A stretch of DNA of 64,000 bases from Porphyrobacter sp. (lineage in GTDB: Bacteria; Pseudomonadota; Alphaproteobacteria; Sphingomonadales; Sphingomonadaceae), in NCBI GenBank assembly GCA_017744315.1, contig JAGIBN010000003.1:496001-560000 (forward strand), in the 5' to 3' direction. Under the pieces are notes generated by a model. That model saw only the letters and a list, made by a program, of their open reading frames with translations. It had not been told where the DNA came from and made no database searches. Below are positions 45,973-54,294 of this stretch, piece after piece; the stretch's first letter is position 1; the number at the start of each line of letters is the position of its first letter. The position numbers and the translations under genes are program-made.

Positions 45973-46784
45973 CACTTCACCTCCGTTGCGGGCTGGCCAT
46001 TGGCGCGGGCGATCCCCGGCTGGGCTTGCTTCGGCGCGCGAGCCGGACCGCGATTGGCCAGCTTGGCCATGTCGTCGCCAGAGCGCAGCACGATCTCGCG
46101 CGGCACGCCGTCGACCACGATCACGTCGCCGCGCACCGCGAAATTGACTGGGCCTTCGGTGCCCTCGTAATCCTTGACCAGGATCGCGGGCAGGGTCGAG
46201 CCCGGCGCCCAGGTGAGGAAGGTCGCCTCGCCATCGTCATAGATCTGCGCCGGCAGCAGCGTGGCATCGCCGGAGCTCTGCCAGGCGAAGTTGAGTTCGG
46301 CTGGATCGACCACCGCATAGGGATCGCTGACCGCGGCAACCTCGACCGCGTTGGGCGCTTCCGGAACGACCGCCGCGGCGTCGGCCTGCTGCACCGCTTG
46401 CTCGTCTTCGGGATACTTGAAGGCGAGGACGTAGATCGGATTGCGGCTGGCCGGGCTGGCGACGAGGTCGAACAGGTAGGTGTGGCGGTCGGTGATCACG
46501 GTCATGTTGGTCACCGCGCGGTCCGACAGCGGCTTAACAAAAAGCAAGTTCGCGCGCTTGTTCGGCGTGACCTGCCAGGCGTTGGAATCGCCGATGGCGA
46601 CGTTCTCGATATGCTCGTCCTCGCCAAAGCGGATCGCGGCCTGGACGTTGGGCTTGCCTTCGATGCGCACGACCTTGTCCGGATCATAGACCCGCTCGAC
46701 CAGACGAGGGTCGTCGGCCAGCGCAACGCTTGGGAGCAGGACCGACCCGGCAAGCAGGACGGCGGCGATAAGGGGGCGGTTCAT
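45972..46784 (-). CDS. virB9: VirB9/TrbG-type T4SS core protein
   Basis: Periplasmic outer-ring component of 270 residues starting MNRPLIAAVLLAGSVLLPSVALA at 46784 (a signal peptide), with GGAGACC nearby. The N-terminal domain has VVRIEGKPNVQAAIRFGEDE and YLFDLVAS; the C-terminal CTD (PAQIYDDGEATFLTW, PAILVKDYEGTEGPVNFAVRG, then DVIVVDGVPREIVLRSGDD) would contact VirB7 and VirB10. The longer upstream frame read back to 47132 overlaps virB6 and is false. Confidence 0.92.
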   Translation of the reverse strand: MNRPLIAAVLLAGSVLLPSVALADDPRLVERVYDPDKVVRIEGKPNVQAAIRFGEDEHIENVAIGDSNAWQVTPNKRANLLFVKPLSDRAVTNMTVITDRHTYLFDLVASPASRNPIYVLAFKYPEDEQAVQQADAAAVVPEAPNAVEVAAVSDPYAVVDPAELNFAWQSSGDATLLPAQIYDDGEATFLTWAPGSTLPAILVKDYEGTEGPVNFAVRGDVIVVDGVPREIVLRSGDDMAKLANRGPARAPKQAQPGIARANGQPATEVK

Positions 46785-47989
46785 CGGAGGGTCTCCGGCA
46801 TTCGATTGGGGGCGTTGCGGAAGCGGCTGCCGACGCCGCGTGCGCGCGAAAGGGATGCGTTGGCGCTGCTCGCAGCGGCCTGGGGTGCGATGACCGCGCC
46901 AGGGCTGACGATGCGCGTCTCGCGGCTCGTTCCCGATGTGCCGCCGCCCGCATCGTTGGCGGCGACCGGGGTCGATGTGGAAAGCCGGATTTCCCGCGAA
47001 GGCGCCGGAGCCGCCGCAGCGGGCTGGGCGGCGGGGGCGATCGCCTGAGTGGCGGGGGGAATGCGTCCGGTGGCCGACGAAGAGCTTCCGCTCGAATCCT
47101 TGCCCGAACCAGTAAGGCCGAAGACGGTCCATCCGCTGACCATCGTGCCGGCGACCTTGAGCGCCATGATCATCAGCGACAGGTGCACCGCGCCGATCAC
47201 GAAGAACGCCATCGCCGCGCGCGGATCGATCTCACCGTTCGGGGCCTCGATCAGTGTGCGCAGGACCGGTACCGAAAGCTCGAGCATCAGCGTGCCGCAG
47301 AGCACCGCGAACAGCGGCGCCAGCGCGAGCATGATCACGCCCTTGAGCCAGCCGGTGAACAGACCGCGGGTCGCCGGGAACAGCGCCAGCACCACGAACA
47401 CCGGGCCGAGCGCGAGCAGGACGGCCAGCGCAATGCGGGTGGTCGCCAGGATGCCGACAGTGCCGAGCAGCAGCAGCGTCGCGCCGAGCCACATCAGGCC
47501 CGGGGGCGAGAAAGTCGAAACGGCCGCCGCACCGGCGCCGCCCGCGTTACGGGTGTTGTCGGCCTCCATCAGCGCGCTGAACACGACGTCGATGCGCCCG
47601 GCGAACAATTGGGTGGCAGAGCCTCTCGTGCCCATCAGCAGGCTGGCGATCTGGTCCGGCGCGCCAACCGCGAGGTTCCACACCACGCCCTGGTAGGCGA
47701 TCCAGCTGGTGGCGAAGGTTAGTACCAGGCCGAGCGTCATCATCCGCGGGGTCAGCGAAGCGATCCCGAGGTTCGAACGGCCGGTGATGAGGGCAAAGGC
47801 GAAGAACGCGACGAACAGCGTCAGCAGGATCGTCAGAACGGGAAGCAGCGCGCCGTCGGTGCCGAACAGGCGCCCGAAGGCAGCCTGCGCGGTCGCCGTG
47901 GCGGCGCAATCCACCGCATAGAGGCTCGCGGCCACACCGCTGCCGACGCCGTCGAGCGCCTGCTGGCAAGTGGCCGGATCGAGCGACAT
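46781..47989 (-). CDS. virB6: VirB6/TrbL-type T4SS inner-membrane protein
   Basis: Polytopic protein of 402 residues from the ATG at 47989, six bases after the alternative GTG at 47995 that overlaps the virB4 stop. About six to eight membrane segments occupy residues 30-270, including FATSWIAYQGVVWNLAVG and ALAVLLALGPVFVVLALFP, the VirB6 signature region. A long hydrophilic tail rich in Ala, Pro and Ser follows (about residues 290-402). It directly follows virB4 and overlaps virB9 by four bases. Confidence 0.9.
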   Translation of the reverse strand: MSLDPATCQQALDGVGSGVAASLYAVDCAATATAQAAFGRLFGTDGALLPVLTILLTLFVAFFAFALITGRSNLGIASLTPRMMTLGLVLTFATSWIAYQGVVWNLAVGAPDQIASLLMGTRGSATQLFAGRIDVVFSALMEADNTRNAGGAGAAAVSTFSPPGLMWLGATLLLLGTVGILATTRIALAVLLALGPVFVVLALFPATRGLFTGWLKGVIMLALAPLFAVLCGTLMLELSVPVLRTLIEAPNGEIDPRAAMAFFVIGAVHLSLMIMALKVAGTMVSGWTVFGLTGSGKDSSGSSSSATGRIPPATQAIAPAAQPAAAAPAPSREIRLSTSTPVAANDAGGGTSGTSRETRIVSPGAVIAPQAAASSANASLSRARGVGSRFRNAPNRMPETLR

Positions 47990-47991
47990 CG

Positions 47992-50445
47992 TCACTGCGC
48001 AGCCTCCCAGGCCATGATCCCGCCGTCCTCGGCGTCGTCATGCCGGTCGCCGTCCTGTCCGCCGGGCCAGGAGCGGCCGGTGAGGATCGGGAACCACGCG
48101 GAGGGGTGGTCGCCCACGGCCTCACGGATCAGGTCGAGCCTGCGCACCGCGCTCTCGCGGCCGGAAAGGACGGTCAGCACTTCGCTGGCGCCCGACAGGT
48201 CGAGCCGCACGACGACCGATGCGTCGCTCTGGCGGATCAGGAACGCGCGGCTATGCGCCGGCAGGCTGCGGATCAGCGCCAGTTCGTGCGCGGTCAGGCC
48301 GAAGCCATCGCAATAGTCCTCGGCCCGGGCGCGGGCGTTGGGCATGAAGATCATCGTCGCGGTCTGTTCGACCAGCGCCGCCGAGATGCGGCTGTCGAGC
48401 GCGTCGCGGGCGCTCTGGGTGGCGAACCCGACCAGCGCGTTGCGTTTGCGGAGCGTCTTCAGCCAGTCGCGGATGCGTGCGGCAAAAACCGCGTCGTCGA
48501 GCGCCTTCCACCCCTCGTCGATGAGGATCATCGTCGGCGAACCGTCGAGCCGCTCGTCGATGCGGTGGAACAGGTACATCATCGTGGGCGTGCGCAGCCG
48601 CGGGCTTTCGAGCAGCGCGGTCATGTCGAAGCCCATCACGCGGGTCGAAAGGTCGAGCCGGTCTTCCGCGTTGTCGAACATCCAGGCGTGCTCGCCATCC
48701 TCGATCCACGGGGACAGGCGGTCGGCGAGATCGCCCGGCTGCGGACGGCGCGCGCCCGAGAGCAGCTCGCGGAAGAAGCGCAGCCGCCGCAGCGAAGCGT
48801 CGTTGGCATAGGCCGCATCGACTGCGCCCGAGATCGTCGACAGCTCTTCCGGACCTTCGGCCTGGAGCAGCACGCCGAGCCAGTCGCGCAGGAACGCGCG
48901 GTTGGCGGGATTGTCGGGCAGGGCGAGCGGGTTGAAGCCGGTCGGCTCGCCCGCATGGATGCGGTCGTAGCGTCCGCCGATGCCGCGGATGAACAGCTCG
49001 GCGCCGCGGTCCTTGTCGAACAGGATCGTGCGCGGGGCGAACTTCTGCGCCTGGGCGGCCAGGAAGTTCATCACCACGGTCTTGCCCGAGCCCGAGGGCC
49101 CGATGACCGAGAAGTTGCCGAGGTCGCCCTGGTGGAAGTTGAAGAAGAACGGCGTCGCGCTGGTGGTTTCGAGCAGCGCGACCGCGTCACCCCAGTGGTT
49201 GCCGGTCGCCTGGCCGAGCGCGAAGCCGTGGAGCGAGGCGAAGCTCGCCATGTTGGCGCTGGAGATCATGCCGCGGCGCACGAGGTAGGCCTCGTTGCCG
49301 GGGAACTGGCCCCAGAAGGCGGGCTCGAGGTTGGTGTCCTCGCGCACCGCGATCGCGCCCATGTCGGCGAGCGCCGCGCCGACTTGCGCGCTGGCATCGT
49401 CGAGCCGGACAAGGTCAGCAGCCCGCACCAGGACCGAAAGGTGATGGTCGCCAAAGGCCGCCGAGCCGCTGCCGAGCGCGTCGCGAGCCGAGAGCATCTC
49501 GCCCCGTTCGGCCATCGCTTCCTCGTCTGCCGAGCGCAGGCGGCGCAGGGCGAGGTCGATCCGCTCGCGCGCGGTCTGGCGTTCGGCCGGCGCGAAGCTT
49601 TCGGTCACGACCATCTCGAACGGCAGGCGCAGCAGCGGGTCGAGGAGGCCCGGGCTGGTCGCGTCGGGATAGTCCTTGAGGCTGAGGATCGCGGCGAAGT
49701 CCGCTCCGCCGGCCATGCCCCCGGCGCCGCGCAGTTCCATGGCATCGAGGCCAAAGCTCGCGCGGCGGTAGGGCAGCATCTTGCCGACGTCGGCCTCTTC
49801 GGACGGCTTGCGCACGGGGCGCATCTCGCCGTTGTAGAGCGCGCTCAACAGTTCGAGCAGTTCGTTGTTCACGGTGCCGTTGGGCCCGGCGTAATCGCCC
49901 AGCGGCTGCGCGCCGTAGAGGCCGAGCGAAGCGGCCAGCGACTGCAGCGCGGCGCGCAAGGCCCGCACTTCGCGCGGATCGGCTTCGAGGCCTTCACTCC
50001 GGCGGCGGAACATCTTGCCTGCGCGTTCGGCGAGGCCCGCCTTGCCGCGCGCCGGGCGGCGCACCAGCGTGACGAACTGGTCGTTTACGAACAGCGACCC
50101 ACGCGACAGCTTCTCGCGCCAGCGGCGGTCGATGTGCGCGCTCAGAGGATCCTCGAAGTGCGCCTCAAGCTCGATCGAGACGCGGCGGCGGATCACGTGG
50201 TGATACATCACGAACCGCGCATCGAGGTTCGAACGCAGCATGACCTCGCGCGTCGCCGAATGGGCGTTGAGCGCTTCGGTGTCCTCGGTCTCGAACAGCA
50301 GGCCCGGAACCTGCAGTGCCCCCATCAGCGAGCCGTCGCGCAGGAGCAGAGTCCCTTCGTCGACCAGCCGGGCATAGGGCAGGCGATCGCCAGCGTGCGC
50401 TTCCTTGGCGCTCCACGCGGCGGCTCCTAGCCACTTCGTCCCCAT
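47992..50445 (-). CDS. virB4: VirB4-type T4SS ATPase
   Basis: Large ATPase (817 residues) of the inner-membrane complex. The N-terminal half is the VirB4 dimerisation domain. The C-terminal ATPase has Walker A FSVIGPSGSGKTVVMNFLAA, the arginine-containing SPWIEDGEHAWMFDN, Walker B MILIDEGWKALDD and FATQSARDAL (motif with the Gln). It is intact. Codon-biased shadow frames of more than 700 residues lie antisense and should be ignored. Confidence 0.95.
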   Translation of the reverse strand: MGTKWLGAAAWSAKEAHAGDRLPYARLVDEGTLLLRDGSLMGALQVPGLLFETEDTEALNAHSATREVMLRSNLDARFVMYHHVIRRRVSIELEAHFEDPLSAHIDRRWREKLSRGSLFVNDQFVTLVRRPARGKAGLAERAGKMFRRRSEGLEADPREVRALRAALQSLAASLGLYGAQPLGDYAGPNGTVNNELLELLSALYNGEMRPVRKPSEEADVGKMLPYRRASFGLDAMELRGAGGMAGGADFAAILSLKDYPDATSPGLLDPLLRLPFEMVVTESFAPAERQTARERIDLALRRLRSADEEAMAERGEMLSARDALGSGSAAFGDHHLSVLVRAADLVRLDDASAQVGAALADMGAIAVREDTNLEPAFWGQFPGNEAYLVRRGMISSANMASFASLHGFALGQATGNHWGDAVALLETTSATPFFFNFHQGDLGNFSVIGPSGSGKTVVMNFLAAQAQKFAPRTILFDKDRGAELFIRGIGGRYDRIHAGEPTGFNPLALPDNPANRAFLRDWLGVLLQAEGPEELSTISGAVDAAYANDASLRRLRFFRELLSGARRPQPGDLADRLSPWIEDGEHAWMFDNAEDRLDLSTRVMGFDMTALLESPRLRTPTMMYLFHRIDERLDGSPTMILIDEGWKALDDAVFAARIRDWLKTLRKRNALVGFATQSARDALDSRISAALVEQTATMIFMPNARARAEDYCDGFGLTAHELALIRSLPAHSRAFLIRQSDASVVVRLDLSGASEVLTVLSGRESAVRRLDLIREAVGDHPSAWFPILTGRSWPGGQDGDRHDDAEDGGIMAWEAAQ

Positions 50446-50487
50446 TTCACTCGCTCCTTCCCGCCCTGTGGCGGGCCGTATTCGCGG

Positions 50488-50769
50488 TCAGGCCGCGTAG
50501 CTGTTGCAACCCCAGCGCTTCCAGTTCTTCACCCGAGGGCAGCGGCTGACCTTGGTCAGCCACAGGTCGAAGATCCGGGGTTCGCGCAGACAGGCGAAAT
50601 ATCCGATGGCATGCATCACGAACGGAATCGGGATGATCCACAGGCTCTTGAGGATCAGGAACATCTCCGTCGTCACCAGTCCGTTGATGACGAAGTAGTT
50701 GAACGTCACCCCCGCAAACATCTGTGGCCGGGTCAGGGCCCGATGGACCGGATGACGGACCAGTTCCAC
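50488..50769 (-). CDS. virB3: VirB3-type T4SS protein
   Basis: Small 93-residue inner-membrane protein with two helices (about residues 19-40 and 42-60): GVTFNYFVINGLVTTEMFLI and IPFVMHAIGYFACL. VirB3 is fused to or adjacent to VirB4 in T4SS loci, and this gene sits between virB2 and virB4 in the expected order. Start MELVRHPVHRALTRP. Confidence 0.9.
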   Translation of the reverse strand: MELVRHPVHRALTRPQMFAGVTFNYFVINGLVTTEMFLILKSLWIIPIPFVMHAIGYFACLREPRIFDLWLTKVSRCPRVKNWKRWGCNSYAA

Positions 50770-50770
50770 G

Positions 50771-51073
50771 TCAGCCTACCGCCGCGGCGGACTGAATGCC
50801 CGCTACGATCGAGGCAGCTCCGAACAGGATGAAGCAGCCGAGGATGACGGTCGCGCCGAAGCGCCAGTTCATCCGGCCGGTCAGCATCATGAAGCCGACC
50901 GCAGCGACAGCCATGACGGCCACGGCCGTGGCGACGTTGCCGAGCAGCGTCCCTTGGAGCCAGCCGAGCGCCGCTATGATCGGTCCCGATCCGGCAGGAT
51001 TAGCCGACTGAGCCTGTGCGGCGGCGGGAAGGAACAGGGCGGCAAGCGCGGCAAGACGGGCAGTCGAACGCAT
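50771..51073 (-). CDS. virB2: VirB2/TrbC-type T4SS pilin-like protein
   Basis: Hydrophobic 100-residue protein with a signal peptide (MRSTARLAALAALFLPAAAQAQ) and two membrane helices joined by a short basic turn (GNVATAVAVMAVAAVGFMML, then GRMNWRFGATVILGCFILFG). This is the standard prepilin layout. It starts two bases after virB1 ends and leads directly into virB3. Pilus formation has not been shown for this reduced system. Confidence 0.9.
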   Translation of the reverse strand: MRSTARLAALAALFLPAAAQAQSANPAGSGPIIAALGWLQGTLLGNVATAVAVMAVAAVGFMMLTGRMNWRFGATVILGCFILFGAASIVAGIQSAAAVG

Positions 51074-51075
51074 GT

Positions 51076-51717
51076 TCAGTCTTCACTCCGGGAATGGTCT
51101 GAAAGTCGCCCCATGACCGAGGCGACGTAGGATTGAGTTTCGCGAATGCGGGGAATTCCCCCCGCAGCGGCGACACGGCCCGGCCCGGCGTTGTACGCCG
51201 CCAGGGCCTTCTCGATGTCACCGTCGAACCGGTCGAGTTGCGCGCGCAAGTATCGCGCGCCGCCTTCGAGGTTGGCAAAGGGATCGTCGGGATTGACGCC
51301 AAGATCGCGCGCGGTCCCAGGCATCAGCTGAGCGAGCCCCCGCGCGCCGGCCGGCGAAACCGCCCCCGCGCGCCAGCGGCTTTCTTGCCAGACCAGCGCT
51401 TCGATCAGCGCCGGGCTCAAATCGAACCGCGCTGCGAGTTCGGCCACTTTGGCTGCGTAGGCGTCCGGAACGACCTCTGCATGACGCGCCGTATTGGCGA
51501 CGCCATATTCGGGCACGATGCGCGCTTCGGCGGGAACTTCGGCCAGCGGTGCAGATTGTGTCTGAACCTGCGCAACTGGCGCAGTGTCGACATTGGGACC
51601 GGAGATCCAGCGGGCATCGCCGCCCGAACCGATTTCGAGGACGTCAGCGTGCGCGGGCCCTGCGGCAAGTAAAGCCGCTGGCAACAGGGCCATAGCCCCC
51701 AAAGCGCGCAGAATCAT
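51076..51717 (-). CDS. virB1: Lytic transglycosylase, VirB1-like
   Basis: Peptidoglycan-cleaving enzyme that opens a passage for the secretion channel. The start at the ATG at 51717 (MILRALGAMALLPAALLAAG) gives a signal peptide; a GTG at 51729 is possible. The SLT domain (about residues 110-200) has the catalytic Glu in ALVWQESRWRAGAVSPAGA, the GLAQLMPGTA motif and the AAYNAGPGRVA motif. It is the first gene of the vir operon, whose promoter lies in the region upstream of 51,717. Confidence 0.92.
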   Translation of the reverse strand: MILRALGAMALLPAALLAAGPAHADVLEIGSGGDARWISGPNVDTAPVAQVQTQSAPLAEVPAEARIVPEYGVANTARHAEVVPDAYAAKVAELAARFDLSPALIEALVWQESRWRAGAVSPAGARGLAQLMPGTARDLGVNPDDPFANLEGGARYLRAQLDRFDGDIEKALAAYNAGPGRVAAAGGIPRIRETQSYVASVMGRLSDHSRSED

Positions 51718-52089
51718 CGTCTCGTCCACAACCCGCCAATGGTCACCTGATATGACAGCCCTGTGACATCAGCGATGAAACAGAATCAATTCAGAGACCT
51801 TCCTCGCTTCGCGCTTATCAGAAAGGATATGGGGGCGGAAGCACGGGGCCCGCGACAACGCCGCATAACCGCCTTGGGACGAAACTATTGCGCGACCAGT
51901 TGAGTTGGCGATTTTTCGAGATGGCGCCTCAAAAAGCAATTTATGGGTATAATTCTCCATTGATTCATTGGATTGGATAATAACTTCAAGAAAAATTTTG
52001 AATTTTGCAAATGCCGAAGAAAATGCGATATGTGTTGATCAAAGCACTTCGGGTCGGACGATTCTTCCCTTCAATTCGGGAGAAGTGCG
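51718..52089. promoter_or_regulatory. AT-rich divergent region between virB1 and the YcaO-TfuA locus
   Basis: About 370 bases, with the stretch from 51,900 to 52,060 strikingly AT-rich for this genome. A perfect TATAAT lies at 51948-51953. Imperfect direct repeats CATTGATT and CATTGGATT lie at 51958-51974, followed by GGATAATAAC, and ATTTTG runs at 51993-52008. SARP-like activators often use short direct repeats next to a -10 element, so this may be the target of the regulator at 54248-56290. GGGAGAAG before 52090 is a good ribosome site. Several very short frames occur here, none convincing. Confidence 0.55.
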
Positions 52090-52350
52090 ATGGCTAGTTC
52101 CCCACCTAAAGATACCGTGCCGGAACTTTATCTTATAAAGCTCAATTATGAAGGCGATGATCACTACGTCTTTACGGAGATAACGGCATCGTTTCTCGAG
52201 AAGAATCTCACCGATTCTGCGAAGCAGACGTTTAAGGAACTGTTCGTCAAGAACGGCGTCAAGGGTGCCGAAATCGCCATATTGCCACCGCCCGGCGATC
52301 GCACTGCTGACTGGTCCTATTTCGCGGTGAAGAGACAGTCCGGTAAATAG
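52090..52350 (+). CDS. Small protein upstream of YcaO-TfuA (possible precursor or partner)
   Basis: Eighty-six residues starting MASSPPKDTVPELYLIKLNY with a strong ribosome site (GGGAGAAG, 5-6 bases upstream). It is 36 bases before the YcaO-TfuA fusion and surely co-transcribed. I do not recognise a family. Its middle looks foldable (ITASFLEKNLTDSAKQTFKE and FVKNGVKGAEIAIL), and the tail PPPGDRTADWSYFAVKRQ is more flexible. It has no cysteine and few serines, so it is unlike azole-type precursors; backbone thioamides need neither. It may be the modified peptide, or a helper protein. Confidence 0.75.
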   Translation: MASSPPKDTVPELYLIKLNYEGDDHYVFTEITASFLEKNLTDSAKQTFKELFVKNGVKGAEIAILPPPGDRTADWSYFAVKRQSGK

Positions 52351-52386
52351 CCCGGCGGGCGAAAACCCGCTGGACCGACCCGCAAA

Positions 52387-54294
52387 GTGGAACTTCGCAA
52401 TCGGTCGCTGAGCGATACGCTCGACCTGGCAGTCGCGGCGGGCCGAGCCGCTGGCGTGACCCGGGTTTCCGACGTTACGCAATTCGGGGTCCGCGGAATC
52501 CCGGTGTTCCAGGCTACCCGTCCTGCGTCCCGCTCGCTGGCTGTGTCGCAGGGGAAGGGTCTGACGCCGTCAGCAGCTATTGTTGGTGCGCTGCTGGAAG
52601 CGGCGGAACTATGGACGGCTGAAACACTCGAGATGCCGGGGCAGCTCAGGCCTTTGTCCAAATTGCCCGATCGCGACGTCGCGATCTGGACGGGGGAAAG
52701 GGACCCGCTAGCCGTCGACCTCTCGCGGTCCCTGCCACGAGCGTGGCTCGCGGGCACGAATATTTCATCGGGCGAGAAATGCGCGGTTCCGTGGGATTTG
52801 CTTTCGCTGGATTTTACTCAAGAAAACCTGGAATTTATCGCCACGTCGAACGGGCTGGCATGCGGGAACACGCGATCCGAGGCGCTTGTGTCGGGAATCG
52901 CCGAACTGCTGGAACATCACTTCGTCGCACAATTTCATCGCCTGCGGATAAAGGAGCGGCGGGCGATCCAAGTAGGGCTGGAGACGATCCCAGACTGCGG
53001 AATTCAGCGATTGCTTGAGTACATCAAACGATCGGGCTTCGAAATACGGGCCTGGAGTTTAGCGAATGACTTGGCGGTCCCGGTATTCGAAGTGACACTC
53101 TTCGACACCCAATTTCTCGCAGACAATGTAACGCCGGCGGGAGGAAACGGATGTTATCCCAATGCGCGCGTCGCCTTTGTCAGGGCCTTGCTCGAAGCCG
53201 TGCAGAGCCTCGCCACGCTGGTCGCGGGAGCGCGAGATGATCTGACGCCCAACGAATACCGCGGCAGGCGTGAGCGAAACACGGGTATTCTGCTGAACAC
53301 CCTGGCTTTCGACGACGGCCCGCTTGATTGGAAGGCGATCCCAACCACCGACTGCACCAGCAGCGAACAGTGCCTCGACCTTCTGCTCCGGCAAGTAGGG
53401 GAGATATCCAACCTCCCGGTCATCGCTTACGATCACGTGTCGCCTTGTCCGGGCCTCCACATTGCGCATGCGCTGGCGCCCGGACTTCTCGACGAGGATC
53501 GTGGGCAGAGGTTCGAAGCTCAGGCGCCGTCCGACCCGCCGGAGCGTCCCGCGAGCGTGGCCTGTCCCCGCCAGGGTTCGCGCCGGATCCTGTTCGCCGG
53601 GCCGAGTATCGCAGGTCAAACGATCCCGCCGGGGATCGAAGTGCGTCCGCCGGCGAAATGTGGCGACCTGGCAGATCTGCTCTCCGAACCGCCTGCGGCC
53701 GTCGGGCTGGTGGACGGACATTTTCGAGCTGCGCCTACGGTTTGGCACAAGGAGATTCTCAGCCTGCTTGCACTCGGGGTCCAGGTTTTCGGTGGGGCGA
53801 GCATCGGGGCAATGCGGGCTGCCGAACTGGACCGCTTCGGCATGGTGGGCATAGGGACTTTGTATGAGGCCTACCGTAGCGGGGCTTTGGTCCGGGACGA
53901 CGCCGTCATGTTGGTTCACGCGCCGGCAGAGCTAGGTTTTGCGCCGCTCTCGATTCCATTGGTCGATGCAGAATACGCCCTGCTCGGCTTCGACCTTCCA
54001 ACGAAGGCTCTGCGGATCATGCAGCGCATAGTCAGGACCACTCCGTTCGAGTCTCGTGACTGGCCAACCTGCCTCGCTCAGTATCGGGCACGCACCGGAA
54101 TGGAGTTCCCGGTCTCTTTAGAACGTCTCGAGGCCGCTCCGTCACTCAAGCAGATCGACACGGCCTTGCTGGTGAGGGCCTTGGCCGATTGCCAACAGCG
54201 AAGGACGGCGAAGACGCCATTGCCCCCGATTACCAGCCACTACCGTGCTATGCTGGCCAGATCGGCGCCAGAGTTTGCTGCAAGCCTGATCTGA
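52387..54294 (+). CDS. YcaO-TfuA fusion protein, putative peptide/protein thioamidation enzyme
   Basis: One 635-residue chain starting at GTG 52387. Residues 1-370 form a YcaO domain: VTRVSDVTQFGVRGIPV, VSQGKGLTPSAA, ATP/Mg-site acids in LLEAAELWTAET (Glu71, Glu74), NGLACGNTRSEALVSGIAEL (155-174) and GNGC with EAVQSLATLVAGARDDL (270-286). A linker (371-398) leads to a TfuA domain: ILFAGPSIAGQ, VGLVDGHFRAAPTVWHKEIL, VFGGASIGAMRAAELDRFGM and GTLYEAYRSGALVRDDAVML. YcaO plus TfuA make thioamides in thioviridamide-type peptides and in methyl-coenzyme M reductase. A fusion is uncommon. Its end overlaps the convergent regulator by 47 bases. Confidence 0.9.
   Translation: MELRNRSLSDTLDLAVAAGRAAGVTRVSDVTQFGVRGIPVFQATRPASRSLAVSQGKGLTPSAAIVGALLEAAELWTAETLEMPGQLRPLSKLPDRDVAIWTGERDPLAVDLSRSLPRAWLAGTNISSGEKCAVPWDLLSLDFTQENLEFIATSNGLACGNTRSEALVSGIAELLEHHFVAQFHRLRIKERRAIQVGLETIPDCGIQRLLEYIKRSGFEIRAWSLANDLAVPVFEVTLFDTQFLADNVTPAGGNGCYPNARVAFVRALLEAVQSLATLVAGARDDLTPNEYRGRRERNTGILLNTLAFDDGPLDWKAIPTTDCTSSEQCLDLLLRQVGEISNLPVIAYDHVSPCPGLHIAHALAPGLLDEDRGQRFEAQAPSDPPERPASVACPRQGSRRILFAGPSIAGQTIPPGIEVRPPAKCGDLADLLSEPPAAVGLVDGHFRAAPTVWHKEILSLLALGVQVFGGASIGAMRAAELDRFGMVGIGTLYEAYRSGALVRDDAVMLVHAPAELGFAPLSIPLVDAEYALLGFDLPTKALRIMQRIVRTTPFESRDWPTCLAQYRARTGMEFPVSLERLEAAPSLKQIDTALLVRALADCQQRRTAKTPLPPITSHYRAMLARSAPEFAASLI

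Noticed and set aside
48040-50430. Long plus-strand open frame of nearly 800 codons opposite virB4
   Set aside because: It mirrors the intact VirB4 ATPase frame, is rich in Arg/Glu/Ala/His as expected of antisense GC-rich DNA, and has no domain signature.
51829-52097. Very short frames in the leader of the YcaO locus (24 codons at 51829, 19 codons at 51921, 28 codons at 52011) as alternative peptide precursors
   Set aside because: None has a convincing ribosome site or precursor-like features; the 86-residue gene is the better candidate. I keep this only as a possibility to test.
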